Below, in pieces: positions 11,169 through 24,984 of a stretch of 64,000 nt of DNA. This DNA is from Petrolisthes cinctipes (lineage: Eukaryota > Arthropoda > Malacostraca > Decapoda > Porcellanidae). The notes beneath the pieces were generated by a model. It saw only the letters and a list, made by a program, of their open reading frames with translations, was not told the DNA's origin and made no database searches. A program made the position numbers and the translations under genes. Location of the stretch: NCBI GenBank assembly GCA_033782935.1, contig JAWQEG010000129.1, forward strand, positions 1,307,001 to 1,371,000, written 5' to 3'. Position 1 is the stretch's first letter. Every line of letters starts with the position of its first letter.

Positions 11169-14165
11169 TTACGCACTAAAATATCGATTTTGAGCATGTT
11201 TTGATCCTATATTTTCAAAATATTCTAGCACTGAGTAGGCATGTACAGATCGCTTCAGGGACCCCAAAATATCGAATTTTCTAGTGTTTAGGGCCAGAAT
11301 TTGAGATATAAACGGGTACAGAAGATGCATGCACATATCGAGCTTTTGGGCACCTAAAAGATCAATTTTCAGTATGTTTTTGGCCTTCATTTTGAAAATA
11401 CTCTAACACGGAGTAAACATGTACAGATCGCTTCTGGGACCCCTAAATATCGAATTTTCGGGTGTTTTGGGCCTTAATTTGAGATATCGCCTTTACGCAC
11501 CTAAAATATCGATTTTGAGCATGTTTTGAGCCTATATTTTGAAAATATTCTATCACTAAGTAGGCATGTACAGATCGCTTCTGGGACCCCAAAATATTGA
11601 ATTTTTGGGTGTTTTGAGGTTGAATTTGGAATATAAACGGGTGCAGAAGATGCATACACATATTGACTTTGGGTACCAAAAATATCGATTTTAAGCATGT
11701 TTTGGGCCTGTATTTTGAAAACATTCTAGCACTAAGTAGGCATGTACAGATCGCTTCTGGGACCCCAAAATATCGAATTTTCGGGTGTTTAGGGCCAGAA
11801 TTTGAGATATAAACTGGTACAGAAGATGCATGCACATATCGAGCTTTTGGGCACCTAAAAGATCGATTTTCAGTATGTTTTTGGCCTGTATTTTGAAAAT
11901 ACTCTAACACGGAGTAGACATGTACAGATCGCTTCTGGGATCCCTAAATATCGAATTTTCGGATGTTTTGGGCCTTAATTTGAGATATCGCCTTTACGCA
12001 CCTAAAATATCGATTTTTAGCATGTTTTGAGCCTATATTTTGAAAATATTCTAGCACTAGGTAGGCATGTACAGATCGCTTCTGGGACCCCAAAATATTG
12101 AATTTTCGGGTGTTTTGAGGTTGAATTTGGAATATAAACGGGTGCAGAAGATGCCATATATACACATATTGACTTTGAGCACCAAAAATATCGTTTTTCA
12201 GCATGTTTTGGGCCTGAATTTTGAAAATACTCTAACACGGAGTAGGCATGAACAGATCGCTTCTGGGACCCCAAAATATCGAATTTTCGGGTGTTTTGGG
12301 CCGAATTTAAGATATCGACTTTTTGGCACCTAAAATATCGATTTTTAGCATGTTTTGAGCCTATATTTTGAAAATATTCTAGCACTGAGTAGGCATGTAC
12401 AGATCGCTTCTGGGACCCCAAAATAACGAATTTTCGGGTATTTTGAGCCTGAATTTGAGATATAAACGGGTACTGATGATGCATTCACATATCGACTTTT
12501 GGGGACCTAAAATATCGATTTTGAGCATGTTTTGGGTCTGTATCTTGAAAACATTCTAACTAGGAGTAGGCATGTACAGATCGCTTCTGGTACCCCAAAA
12601 TATCGAATTTTTCGGTGTTTTGAGCCTGAATTTAATATATAAACGAGTACTGAAGATGCATGCACATATCGACTTTTGGGCACCTAAAATGTCGATTTTC
12701 AGCATGTTTTTAGCCTATATTTTGAAAACATTCTAGCACTGAGTAGGCATGTACAGATCGCTTCTGGGACCCCAAAATATTGAATTTTCGAGTGTTTTGA
12801 GGTTGAATTTGGAATATAAACGGGTGCAGAAGATGCATACACATATTGACTTTGGGCACCAAAAATATCAATTTTAAGCATGTTTTGGGCCTGTATTTTG
12901 AAAATACTCTAACACGGAGTAGGCATGTACAGATCGCTTCTGGGACCCCAAAATATTGAATTTTCGAGTGTTTTGAGGTTGAATTTGGAATATAAACGGG
13001 TGCAGAAGATGCATACACATATTGACTTTGGGCACCAAAAATATCAATTTTAAGCATGTTTTGGGCCTGTATTTTGAAAATACTCTAACACGGAGTAGGC
13101 ATGTACAGATCGCTTCTGGGACCCCAAAATATCGAATTTTTGGGTGTTTTGAGCCTGAATTTGAGATATCGACTTTGGGCACCTAAAATATCGATTTTTA
13201 GCATGTTTTGAGCCTATATTTTGAAAATATTCTAGCACTGAGTAGGCATGTACAGATCGCTTCTGGGATCCCTAAATATCGAATTTTTCGGTGTTTTGGG
13301 CCTGAATTTGAGATATAAACGGGTACAGAAGATACATGCACATATTGACTTTGAGCATCTAAAATATCGATTTTCAGCATGTTTTGGGCCTGTATTTTGA
13401 AAATACTCTAACACGGAGTAGGCATGTACAGATCGCTTCTATAACCCCCAAAATATTGAATTTTCGGGTGTTTTGAGCCTTAATTTGAGATATAAACGGG
13501 TACTGAAGATGCATGCACATATCGACTTTTTGGCATCTAAAACATCGATTTGGAGCATGTTTTCGGCCTGTATTATGAAAATGCTCTAACAAGGAGTAGG
13601 CATGTACAGATCGCTTCTGGGACCCCAAAATATCGAATTTTCGGGTGTTTTGAGCCTGAATTTGAGATATCGACTTTGGGCACCTAAAATATCGATTTTA
13701 GCATGTTTTGAGCCTATATTTTGAAAATATTCTAGCACTGAGTAGGCATGTACAGATCGCTTCTGGGATCCCTAAATATCGAATTTTTCGGTGTTTTGGG
13801 CCAGAATTTGAGATATAAACGGGTACAGAAGATGCATGCACATATCGACTTTTGGGCACCTAAAATATCGATTTTGAGCATGTTTTGAGCCTATATTTTG
13901 AAAACATTTAAGCACTAAGTAGGCATGTACAGATCGCTTCTGGGACCCAAAAATATCGAATTTTCGGGTGTTTTGAGCCTGAATTTGAGATATAAACGAG
14001 TACAGAAGATGCATTCACATATCGACTTTTGGGCACCTAAAATATCGATTTTGAGCATGTTTTAAGAATATATTTTGAAAACATTCCAGCACTGAGTAGG
14101 CATGTACAGATCGCTTCTGGGACCCCAAAATATCGAATTTTTGGGTGTTTTGGGCATGAATTTGA
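11169..14165. repeat. HOR family 1, cycle 1 (partial)
   Basis: This stretch contains blocks that recur in the next two cycles. About 11.17-11.70 kb matches 14.82-15.35 kb (offset 3,655 bp) and 14.18-14.7 kb (offset 3,007 bp). About 12.02-12.88 kb matches 18.35-19.2 kb (offset 6,335 bp), and 13.05-13.4 kb matches 19.2-19.55 kb (offset 6,159 bp). Compared with later cycles it lacks the blocks corresponding to 15.5-18.0 kb. The 5-bp CATAT insertion near 12,155 marks the family. Confidence 0.8.
12741..13092. repeat. Two adjacent identical 176-bp monomers, GAGGTTGAATTTGG class
   Basis: Units 12741-12916 and 12917-13092 are both 176 bp and read the same throughout, including the rare variants TTTTCGAGTG, TTTTGAGGTTGAATTTGG, GGGTGCAGAAG and ATATCAATTTTAAGC. 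The paralogous place in HOR cycle 2 has only one such unit: the offset between paralogues falls from 6,335 bp before this point to 6,159 bp after it, a change of exactly 176. The simplest reading is a very recent single-monomer duplication. Confidence 0.85.
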
Positions 14166-15320
14166 GATATCGACTTTACGCACTAAAATATCGATTTTGA
14201 GCATGTTTTGAGCCTATATTTTCAAAATATTCTAGCACTGAGTATGCATGTACAGATCGCTTCAGGAACCCCAAAATATCGAATTTTCTAGTGTTTAGGG
14301 CCAGAATTTGAGATATAAACGGGTACAGAAGATGTATGCACATATCGAGCTTTTGGGCACCTAAAAGATCGATTTTCAGTATGTTTTTGGCCTTCATTTT
14401 GAAAATACTCTAACACGGAGTAAACATGTACAGATCGCTTCTGGGACCCCTAAATATCGAATTTTCGGGTGTTTTCGGCCTTAATTTGAGATATCGCCTT
14501 TACGCACCTAAAATATCGATTTTGAGCATGTTTTGAGCCTATATTTTGAAAATATTCTAGCACTAAGTAGGCATGTACAGATCGCTTCTGGGACCCCAAA
14601 ATATTGAATTTTTGGGTGTTTTGAGGTTGAATTTGGAATATAAACGGGTGCAGAAGATGCATACACATATTGACTTTTGGGCACCTAAAATATCGATTTT
14701 GAGCATGTTTTGAGCCTATATTTTGAAAACATTCTAGCACTGAGTAGGCATGTACAGATCGCTTCTGGGACCCCAAAATATCGAATTTTTGGGTGTTTTG
14801 GGCCTGAATTTGAGATATCGACTTTACGCACTAAAATATCGATTTTGAGCATGTTTTGAGCCTATATTTTCAAAATATTCTAGCACTGAGTAGGCATGTA
14901 CAGATCGCTTCAGGGACCCCAAAATATCGAATTTTCTAGTGTTTAGGGCCAGAATTTGAGATATAAACGGGTACAGAAGATGCATGCACATATCGAGCTT
15001 TTGGGCACCTAAAAGATCGATTTTCAGTATGTTTTTGGCCTTCATTTTGAAAATACTCTAACACGGAGTGAACATGTACAGATCGCTTCTGGGACCCCTA
15101 AATATCGAATTTTCGGGTGTTTTGGGCCTTAATTTGAGATATCGCCTTTACGCACCTAAAATATCGATTTTGAGCATGTTTTGAGCCTATATTTTGAAAA
15201 TATTCTAGCACTAAGTAGGCATGTACAGATCGCTTCTGGGACCCCAAAATATTGAATTTTTGGGTGTTTTGAGGTTGAATTTGGAATATAAACGGGTGCA
15301 GAAGATGCATACACATATTG
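14090..15320. repeat. 648-bp tandem duplication (four monomers)
   Basis: About 14,090-14,672 and 14,738-15,320 match at an offset of 648 bp, equal to two long plus two short units (2x177 + 2x147). Shared diagnostics include TTTACGCACTAAAATATCG, which lacks one C, TTTTCAAAATATTC, and ATTTTCTAGTGTTTAGGGCC. Similarity drops after about 14,672, where the first copy continues TGACTTTTGGGCACC and the second TGACTTTGGGTACC. Confidence 0.8.
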
Positions 15321-18300
15321 ACTTTGGGTACCAAAAATATCGATTTTAAGCATGTTTTGGGCCTGTATTTTGAAAACATTCTAGCACTAAGTAGGCATGT
15401 ACAGATCGCTTCTGGGACCCTAAAATATCGAATTTTCGGGTGTTTTGAGCCTGAATTTGAGATATAAACGAGTATAGAAGATGCATTCACATATCGACTT
15501 TTGGGCACCTAAAATATCGATTTTGAGCATGTTTTGAGCCTATATTTTGAAAACATTCTAGCAGTGAGTAGGCACGTACAGATCGCTTCTTGGACCCCAA
15601 AATATCGAATTTTCGGGTGTTTTGAGCCTGAATTTGAGATATAAACGGGTACAGAAGATACATGCACATATTGTCTTTGGGCATCTAAAATACTGATTTT
15701 CAGCATGTTTTGGGCCTGAATTTTGAAAATACTCTAACACGGAGTTGGCATGTACAGATCGCTTCTGGGACCCCTAAATATCGATGTTTCGGGTGTTTTG
15801 GGACTGAATTTGAGATATCGCCTTTTTGGCACCTAAAATATCGATTTTGAGCATGTTTTTAGTCTATATTTTGAAAATACTCTAACACGGAGTAGGCATG
15901 TACAGATCGCTTCTGGGACCCCAAAATATCGAAGTTTCGGGAGTTTTGGGACTGAATTTGAGATATCGACTTTTTGGCACCTAAAATATCGATTATGAGC
16001 ATGTTTTTAGCCTATATTTTGAAAATATTCTAGTACTGAGTAGGCATGTACAGATTGCTTGTGGGACCCCAAAAAATGGAATTTTCGGGCGTTTTGAGCC
16101 TGAATTTGAGATATGAACGGGTACAGAAGATACCTGCACATATTGAGTTTGGGCTTCTAAAATATCGATTTTCAGCATGTTTTGGGCCTGTATTTTGAAA
16201 ATACTCGAACACGGAGTAGGCATGTACAGATCGCTTCTGGTACCCCAAAATATCGAATTTTCGGGTGTTTTGAGCCTGAATTTGAGATATAAACGGGTAC
16301 TGAAGATGCATTCACATATCGACTTTTGGGCACCTAAAATATCGATTTTGAGCATGTTTTGAGCCTATATATTGAAAACATTCTAGCACTGACTAGGCAT
16401 GTACAGATCGCTTCTGGGACCCCAAAATATCGAATTTTCGGGTGTTTTGGGCCTGAATTTGAGATATCGACTTTACGCACCTAAAATATCGATTTTGATC
16501 ATGTTCTGAGCCTATATTTTAAAAAATATTCTAGCACTGAGTAGGCATGTACAGATTGCTTCTGGGACCCCTAAATATCGAATTTTCGGGTGTTTAGGGC
16601 CAGAATTTGAGATATAAACGGGTACAGAAGATGCATGCACATATCGATTTTTGGGCACCTAAAATATCGATTTTGAGCATGTTTTTAGCCTATATTTTGA
16701 AAATATTCTAGTACTGACTAGGCATGTACAGATTGCTTGTGGGACCCCAAAATATTGAATTTTCGGGTGTTTTGAGCCTGAATTTGAGATATAAACGGGT
16801 GCAGAAGATACCTGCACATTTTGAGTTTGGGTATCTAAAATATCGATTTTTAGCATGTTTTGGGCCTGTATTTTGAAAATACTCTAACACGGAGTAGGCA
16901 TGTACAGATCGCTTCTGGTACCCCAAAATATCGAATTTTCGGGTGTTTTGAGCCTGAATTTGAGATATAAACGGGTACTGAAGATGCATTCACATATCGA
17001 CTTTTGGGCACCTAAAATATCGATTTTGAGCATGTTTTGAGCCTATATTTTGAAAACATTCTAGCACTGAGTAGGCATGAACAGATCGCTTTTGGGACCC
17101 CAAAATATCGAATTTTCGGGTATTTTGAGCCTGAATTTGAGATATAAACGGGTACTGATGATGCATGCACATATCGACTTTTGGGCACCTAAAATTTCGA
17201 TTTTGAGCATGTTTTGGGTCTGTATCTTGAAAACATTCTAACTAGGAGTAGGCATGTACAGATCGCTTCTGGGACCCCAAAATATCGAATTTTCGGGTGT
17301 TTTGAGCCTGAATTTGAGATATAAACGAGTACTGAAGATGCATGCACATATCGACTTTTGGGCACCTAAAATATCGATTTTCAGCATGTTTTGAGCCTAT
17401 ATTTTGAAAACATTCTAGCACTGAGTAGGCATGTACAGATCGCTTCTGGGACCCAAAAATATTGAATTTTCGGGTGTTTAGGGCCAGAATTTGAGATATA
17501 AACGGGTATAGAAGATACATGCACATATTGACTTTGGGCATCTAAAATATTGATTTTCAGCATGTTTTGGGCCTGTATTTTGAAAATACTCTAAAAAGGA
17601 GTAGGCATGTACAGATCGCTTCTGGGACACCAAAATATCGAATTTTCGGGTGTTTTGGGCCTGAAATTGAGATATCGCCTTTACGCACCTAAAATATCGA
17701 TTTTTAGCATGTTTTGAGCCTATATTTTGAAAATATTCTAGCACTGAGTAGGCATGTACAGATCGCTTCTAGAACCCCAAAATATTGAATTTTCGAGTGT
17801 TTTGTGCCTGAATTTGAGATATAAACGGGTACTGAAGATGCATGCACATATCGACTTTTTGGCACCTAAAACATCGATTTGGAGCATGTTTTCGGCCTGT
17901 ATTATGAAAATGCTCTAACAAGGAGTAGGCATGTACAGATCGCTTTTAGGACCCCAAAATATCAAATTTTTGGGTGTTTTGGGCCAGAATTTGATATATC
18001 GACTTTACGCACTAAAATATCGATTTTGAGCATGTTTTGAGCCTATATTTTGAAAATATTCTAGCACTGAGTAGGCATGTACAGATCGCTTCTGGGACCC
18101 CAAAATATCGAATTTTCGGGTGTTTAGGGCCAGAATTTGAGATATAAACTGGTACAGAAGATGCATGCACATATCGAGCTTTTGGGCACTTAAAAGATCG
18201 ATTTTCAGTATGTTTTTGGCCTGTATTTTGAAAATACTCTAACACGGAGTAGACATGTACAGATCGCTTCTGGGATCCCTAAATATCGAATTTTCGGGTG

Positions 18301-19833
18301 TTTTGGGCCTTAATTTGAGATATCGCCTTTACGCACCTAAAATATCGATATTTAGCATGTTTTGAGCCTATATTTTGAAAATATTCTAGCACTAAGTAGG
18401 CATGTACAGATCGCTTCTGGGACCCCAAAATATTGAATTTTCGGGTGTTTTGAGGTTGAATTTGGAATATAAACGGGTGCAGAAGATGCTATATATACAC
18501 ATATTGACTTTGGGCACCAAAAATATCGTTTTTCAGCATGTTTTGGGCCTGAATTTTGAAAATACTCTAACACGGAGTAGGCATGAACAGATCGCTTCTG
18601 GGACCCCAAAATATCGAATTTTCGGGTATTTTGGGCCGAATTTAAGATATCGACTTTTTGGAACCTAAAATATCGATTTTTAGCATGTTTTGAGCCTATA
18701 TTTTGAAAATATTCTAGCACTGAGTAGGCATGTACAGATCGCTTCTGGGAACCCAAAATAACGAATTTTCGGGTATTTTGAGCCTGAATTTGAGATAAAA
18801 ACGGGTACTGATGATGCATGCACATATCGACTTTTGGGGACCTAAAATATCGATTTTGAGCATGTTTTGGGTCTGTATCTTGAAAACATTCTAACTAGGA
18901 GTAGGCATGTACAGATCGCTTCTGGTACCCCAAAATATCGAATTTTTCGGTGTTTTGAGCCTGAATTTAATATATAAACAAGTACTGAAGATGCATGCAC
19001 ATATCGACTTTTGGGCACCAAAAATGTCAATTTTCAGCATGTTTTTAGCCTATATTTTGAAAACATTCTAGCACTGAGTAGGCATGTACAGATCGCTTCT
19101 GGGACCCCAAAATATTGAATTTTCGGGTGTTTTGAGGTTGAATTTGGAATATAAACGGGTGCAGAAGATGCATACACATATTGACTTTGGGCACCAAACA
19201 TATCGATTTTAAGCATGTTTTGGGCCTGTATTTTGAAAATACTCTAACACGGAGTAGGCATGTACAGATCGCTTCTGGGACCCCAAAATATCTAATTTTC
19301 GGGTGTTTTGAGCCTGAATTTGAGATATCGACTTTGGGCACCTAAAATATCGATTTTTAGCATGTTTTGAGCCTATATTTTGAAAATATTCTAGCACTGA
19401 GTAGGCATGTACAGATCGCTTCTGGGATCCCTAAATATCGAATTGTTCGGTGTTTTGGGCCTGAATTTGAGATATAAACGTGTACAGAAGATACATGCAC
19501 ATATTGACTTTGAGCATCTAAAATATCGATTTTCAGCATGTTTTGGGCCTGTATTTTGAAAATACTCTAACACGGAGTAGGCATGTACAGATCGCTTCTA
19601 GAACCCCAAAATATTGAATTTTCGGGTGTTTTGAGCCTTAATTTGAGATATAAACGGGTACTGAAGATGCATGCACATATCGACTTTTTGGCACCTAAAA
19701 CATCGATTTGGAGCATGTTTTCGGCCTGTATTATGAAAATGCTCTAACAAGGAGTAGGCATGTACAGATCGCTTTTGGGACCCCAAAATATCAAATTTTT
19801 GGGTGTTTTGGGCCTGAATTTGAGATATCGACT
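14824..19833. repeat. HOR family 1, cycle 2 (5,010 bp)
   Basis: Landmarks here recur 5,010 bp later up to about 16.36 kb (14,824 with 19,834; 15,156 with 20,166; 16,030 with 21,040) and 4,332 bp later from about 17.2 kb on (17,381 with 21,713; 18,352 with 22,684; 19,598 with 23,930). The change, 678 bp, is an extra four-monomer segment in this cycle. Paralogous text is nearly identical, with a few differences per monomer, so the cycles were amplified recently relative to monomer divergence. Confidence 0.85.
16030..17070. repeat. 678-bp internal duplication unique to cycle 2
   Basis: About 16,030-16,390 and 16,708-17,070 match at an offset of 678 bp (three long plus one short unit). Both carry TTCTAGTACTGA, CAGATTGCTTGTGGGACC, GATACCTGCACAT and TTTGGTACCCCAAAATATCG-like text. 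Cycle 3 has the segment once. This accounts exactly for the length difference between cycles 2 and 3 (5,010 - 4,332 = 678). Confidence 0.8.
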
Positions 19834-22800
19834 TTACGCACTAAAATATCGATTTTGAGCATGTTTTGAGCCTATATTTTCAAAATATTCTAGCACTGAG
19901 TAGGCATGTACAGATCGCTTCAGGGACCCCAAAATATCGAATTTTCTAGTGTTTAGGGCCAGATTTTGAGATATAAACGGGTACAGAAGATGCATGCACA
20001 TATCGAGCTTTTGGGCACCTAAAAGATCGATTTTCAGTATGTTTTTGGCCTTCATTTTGAAAATACTCTAACACGGAGTAAACATGTACAGATCGCTTCT
20101 GGGACCCCTAAATATCGAATTTTCGGGTGTTTTGGGCCTAAATTTGAGATATCGCCTTTACGCACCTAAAATATCGATTTTGAGCATGTTTTGAGCCTAT
20201 ATTTTAAAAATATTCTAGCACTAAGTAGGCATGTACAGATCGCTTCTGGGACCCCAAAATATTGAATTTTTGGGTGTTTTGAGGTTGAATTTGGAATATA
20301 AACGGGTGCAGAAGATGCATACACATATTGACTTTGGGTACCAAAAATATCGATTTTAAGCATGTTTTGGGCCTGTATTTTGAAAACATTCTAGCACTAA
20401 GTAGGCATGTACAGATCGCTTCTGGGACCCTAAAATATCGAATTTTCGGGTGTTTTGAGCCTGAATTTGAGATATAAACGAGTATAGAAGATGCATTCAC
20501 ATATCGACTTTTGGGCACCTAAAATATCGATTTTGAGCATGTTTTGAGCCTATATTTTGAAAACATTCTAGCAGTGAGTAGGCACGTACAGATCGCTTCT
20601 TGGAACCCAAAATATCGAATTTTCGGGTGTTTTGAGCCTGAATTTGAGATATAAACGGGTACAGAAGATACATGCACATATTGTCTTTGGGCATCTAAAA
20701 TATTGATTTTCAGCATGTTTTGGGCCTGAATTTTGAAAATACTCTAACACGGAGTTGGCATGTACAGATCGCTTCTGGGACCCCTAAATATCGATGTTTC
20801 GGAAGTTTTGGGACTGAATTTGAGATATCGCCTTTTTGGCACCTAAAATATCGATTTTGAGCATGTTTTTATTCTATATTTTGAAAATACTCTAACACGG
20901 AGTAGGCATGTACAGATCGCTTCTGGGACCCCAAAATATCGAAGTTTTGGGAGTTTTGGGACTGAATTTGAGATATCGACTTTTTGGCACCTAAAATATC
21001 GATTATGAGCATGTTTTTAGCCTATATTTTGAAAATATTCTAGTACTGAGTAGGCATGTACAGATTGCTTGTGGGACCCCAAAAAATGGAATTTTCGGGT
21101 GTTTTGAGCCTGAATTTGAGATATAAACGGGTACAGAAGATACCTGCACATATTGAGTTTGGGCATCTAAAATATCGATTTTCAGCATGTTTTGGGCCTG
21201 TATTTTGAAAATACTCGAACACGGAGTAGGCATGTACAGATCGCTTCTGGTACCCGAAAATATCGAATTTTCGGGTGTTTTGAGCCTGAATTTGAGATAT
21301 AAACGGGTACTGAAGATGCATTCACATATCGACTTTTGGGCACCTAAAATATCGGTTTTGAGCATGTTTTGAGCCTATATTTTGAAAACATTCTAGCACT
21401 GAGTAGGCATGAACAGATCGCTTCAGGGACCCCAAAATATCGAATTTTCGGGTATTTTGAGCCTGAATTTGAGATATAAACGGGTACTGATGATGCATGC
21501 ACATATCGACTTTTGGGCACCTAAAATTTCGATTTTGAGCATGTTTTGGGTCTGTATCTTGAAAACATTCTAACTAGGAGTAGGCATGTACAGATCGCTT
21601 CTGGGACCCCAAAATATCGAATTTTCGGGTGTTTTGAGCCTGAATTTGAGATATAAACGAGTACTGAAGATGCATGCACATATCGACTTTTGGTCACCTA
21701 AAATATCGATTTTCAGCATGTTTTGAGCCTATACTTTGAAAACATTCTAGCACTAAGTAGGCATGTACAGATCGCTTCTGGGACCCAAAAATATTGAATT
21801 TTCGGGTGTTTAGGGCCAGAATTTGAGATATAAACGGGTATAGAAGATACATGCACATATTGACTTTGGGCATCTAAAATATTGATTTTCAGCATGTTTT
21901 GGGCCTGTATTTTGAAAATACTCTAACAAGGAGTAGGCATGTACAGATCGCTTCTGGGACCCCAAAATATCGAATTTTCGGGGGTTTTGGGCCTGAAATT
22001 GAGATATCGCCTTTACGCACCTAAAATATCGATTTTTAGCATGTTTTGAGCCTATATTTTGAAAATATTCTAGCACTGAGTAGGCATGTACAGATCGCTT
22101 CTAGAACCCCAAAATATTAAATTTTCGGGTGTTTTGAGCCTGAATTTGAGATATAAACGGGTACTGAAGATGCATGCACATATCGACTTTTTAGCACCTA
22201 AAACATCGATTTGGAGCATGTTTTCGGCCTGTATTATGAAAATGCTCTAACAAGGAGTAGGCATGTACAGATCGCTTTTGGGACCCCAAAATATCGAATT
22301 TTTGGGTGTTTTGGGCCAGAATTTGATATATCGACTTTACGCACTAAAATATCGATTTTGAGCATGTTTTGAGCCTATATTTTGAAAATATTCTAGCACT
22401 GAGTAGGCATGTATAGATCACTTCTGGGACCCCAAAATATAGAATTTTCGGGTGTTTAGGGCCAGAATTTGAGATATAAACTGGTACAGAAGATGCATGC
22501 ACATATCGAGCTTTTGGGCACCTAAAAGATCGATTTTCAGTATGTTTTTGGCCTGTATTTTGAAAATACTCTAACACGGAGTAGACATGTACAGATCGCT
22601 TCTGGGATCCCTAAATATCGAATTTTCGGGTGTTTTGGGCCTTAATTTGAGATATCGCCTATACGCACCTAAAATATCGATATTTAGCATGTTTTGAGCC
22701 TATATTTTGAAAATATTCTAGCACTAAGTAGGCATGTACAGATCGCTTCTGGGACCCCAAAATATTGAATTTTCGGGTGTTTTGAGGTTGAATTTGGAAT

Positions 22801-24165
22801 ATAAACGGGTGCAGAAGATGCTATATATACACATATTGACTTTGGGCACCAAAAATATCGTTTTTCAGCATGTTTTGGGCCTGAATTTTGAAAATACTCT
22901 AACACGGAGTAGGCATGAACAGATCGCTTCTGGGACCCCAAAATATCGAATTTTCGGGTGTTTTGGGCCGAATTTAAGATATCGACTTTTTGGCACCTAA
23001 AATATCGATTTTTAGCATGTTTTGAGCCTATATTTTGAAAATATTCTAGCACTGAGTAGGCATGTACAGATCGCTTCTGGGACCCCAAAATAACGAATTT
23101 TCGGGTATTTTGAGCCTGAATTTGAGATAAAAACGGGTACTGATGATGCATGCACATATCGACTTTTGGGGACCTAAAATATCGATTTTGAGCATGTTTT
23201 GGGTCTGTATCTTGAAAACATTCTAACTAGGAGTAGGCATGTACAGATCGCTTCTGGTACCCCAAAATATCGAATTTTTCGGTGTTTTGAGCCTGAATTT
23301 AATATATAAACAAGTACTGAAGATGCATGCACATATCGACTTTTGGGCACCTAAAATGTCGATTTTCAGCATGTTTTTAGCCTATATTTTGAAAACATTC
23401 TAGCACTGAGTAGGCATGTACAGATCGCTTCTGGGACCCCAAAATATTGAATTTTCGGGTGTTTTGAGGTTGAATTTGGAATATAAACGGGTGCAGAAGA
23501 TGCATACACATATTGACTTTGGGCACCAAACATATCGATTTTAAGCATGTTTTGGGCCTGTATTTTGAAAATACTCTAACACGGAGTAGGCATGTACAGA
23601 TCGCTTCTGGGACCCCAAAATATCGAATTTTCGGGTGTTTTGAGCCTGAATTTGAGATATCGACTTTGGGCACCTAAAATATCGATTTTTAGCATGTTTT
23701 GAGCCTATATTTTGAAAATTTTCTAGCACTGAGTAGGCATGTACAGATCGCTTCTGGGATCCCTAAATATCGAATTTTTCGGTGTTTTGGGCCTGAATTT
23801 GAGATATAAACGGGTACAGAAGATACATGCACATATTGACTTTGAGCATCTAAAATATCGATTTTCAGCATGTTTTTTGCCTGTATTTTGAAAATACTCT
23901 AACACGGAGTAGGCATGTACAGATCGCTTCTAGAACCCCAAAATATTGAATTTTCGGGTGTTTTGAGCCTTAATTTGAGATATAAACGGGTACTGAAGAT
24001 GCATGCACATATCGACTTTTTGGCACCTAAAACATCGATTTGGAGCATGTTTTCGGCCTGTATTATGAAAATGCTCTAACAAGGAGTAGGCATGTACAGA
24101 TCGCTTTTGGGACCCCAAAATATCGAATTTTTGGGTGTTTTGGGCCTGAATTTGAGATATCGACT
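19834..24165. repeat. HOR family 1, cycle 3 (4,332 bp)
   Basis: It begins at the paralogue of 14,824 and ends where the next copy starts at 24,166. Block order is the same as in cycle 2, including the three successive units with TTGAGGTTGAATTTGG, the TATAT insertion near 22,822, and units with AAACTGGTACAGAAG. Compared with cycle 2 it lacks one 678-bp copy. It holds only satellite sequence. Confidence 0.85.
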
Positions 24166-24984
24166 TTACGCACTAAAATATCGATTTTGAGCATGTTTTG
24201 AGCCTATATTTTCAAAATATTCTAGCACTGAGTAGGCATGTACAGATCGCTTCTGGGACCCCAAAATATTGAATTTTTGGGTGTTTTGAGGTTGAATTTG
24301 GAATATAAACGGGTGCAGAAGATGCATACACATATTGACTTTGGGTACCAAAAATATCGATTTTAAGCATGTTTTGGGCCTGTATTTTGAAAACATTCTA
24401 GTACTAAGTAGGCATGTACAGATCGCTTCTGGGACCCCAAAATATCGAATTTTCGGGTGTTTTGAGCCTGAATTTGAGATATAAACGAGTATAGAAGATG
24501 CATTCACATATCGACTTTTGGGCACCTAAAATATCGATTTTCAGCATGTTTTGAGCCTATATTTTGAAAACATTCTAGCAGTGAGTAGGCACGTATAGAT
24601 CGCTTCTTGGACCCCAAAATATCGAATTTTCGGGTGTTTTGAGCCTGAATTTGAGATATAAACGGGTACAGAAGATACATGCACATATTGTCTTTGGGCA
24701 TCTAAAATATTGATTTTCAGCATGTTTTGGGCCTGAATTTTGAAAATACTCTATCACGGAGCTGGCATGTACAGATCGCTTCTGGGACCCCTAAATATCG
24801 ATGTTTCGGGAGTTTTGGGACTGAATTTGAGATATCGCCTTTTTGGCACCTAAAATATCGATTTGAGCATGTTTTTAGTCTATATTTTGAAAATACTCTA
24901 ACACGGAGTAGGCATGTACAGATCGCTTCTGGTACCTCAAAATATCGAATTTTCGGGTTTTTTGAGCCTGAATTTGAGATATAA
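24166..24984. repeat. HOR family 1, cycle 4 (truncated)
   Basis: The start of another cycle is recognisable. From about 24,504 it matches 20,497 onward at an offset of 4,007 bp rather than 4,332. The 325-bp shortfall is one long plus one short monomer with a 1-bp difference, so another in-register loss is implied. Similarity to the family fades at about 24.9 kb, where the irregular region begins. Confidence 0.75.

Noticed and set aside
22734..23000. Plus-strand open frames of 60-88 codons (also at 12,067 and 18,402)
   Set aside because: They are short frames through one and a half monomers, recurring wherever the same monomer class occurs. No sign of coding.
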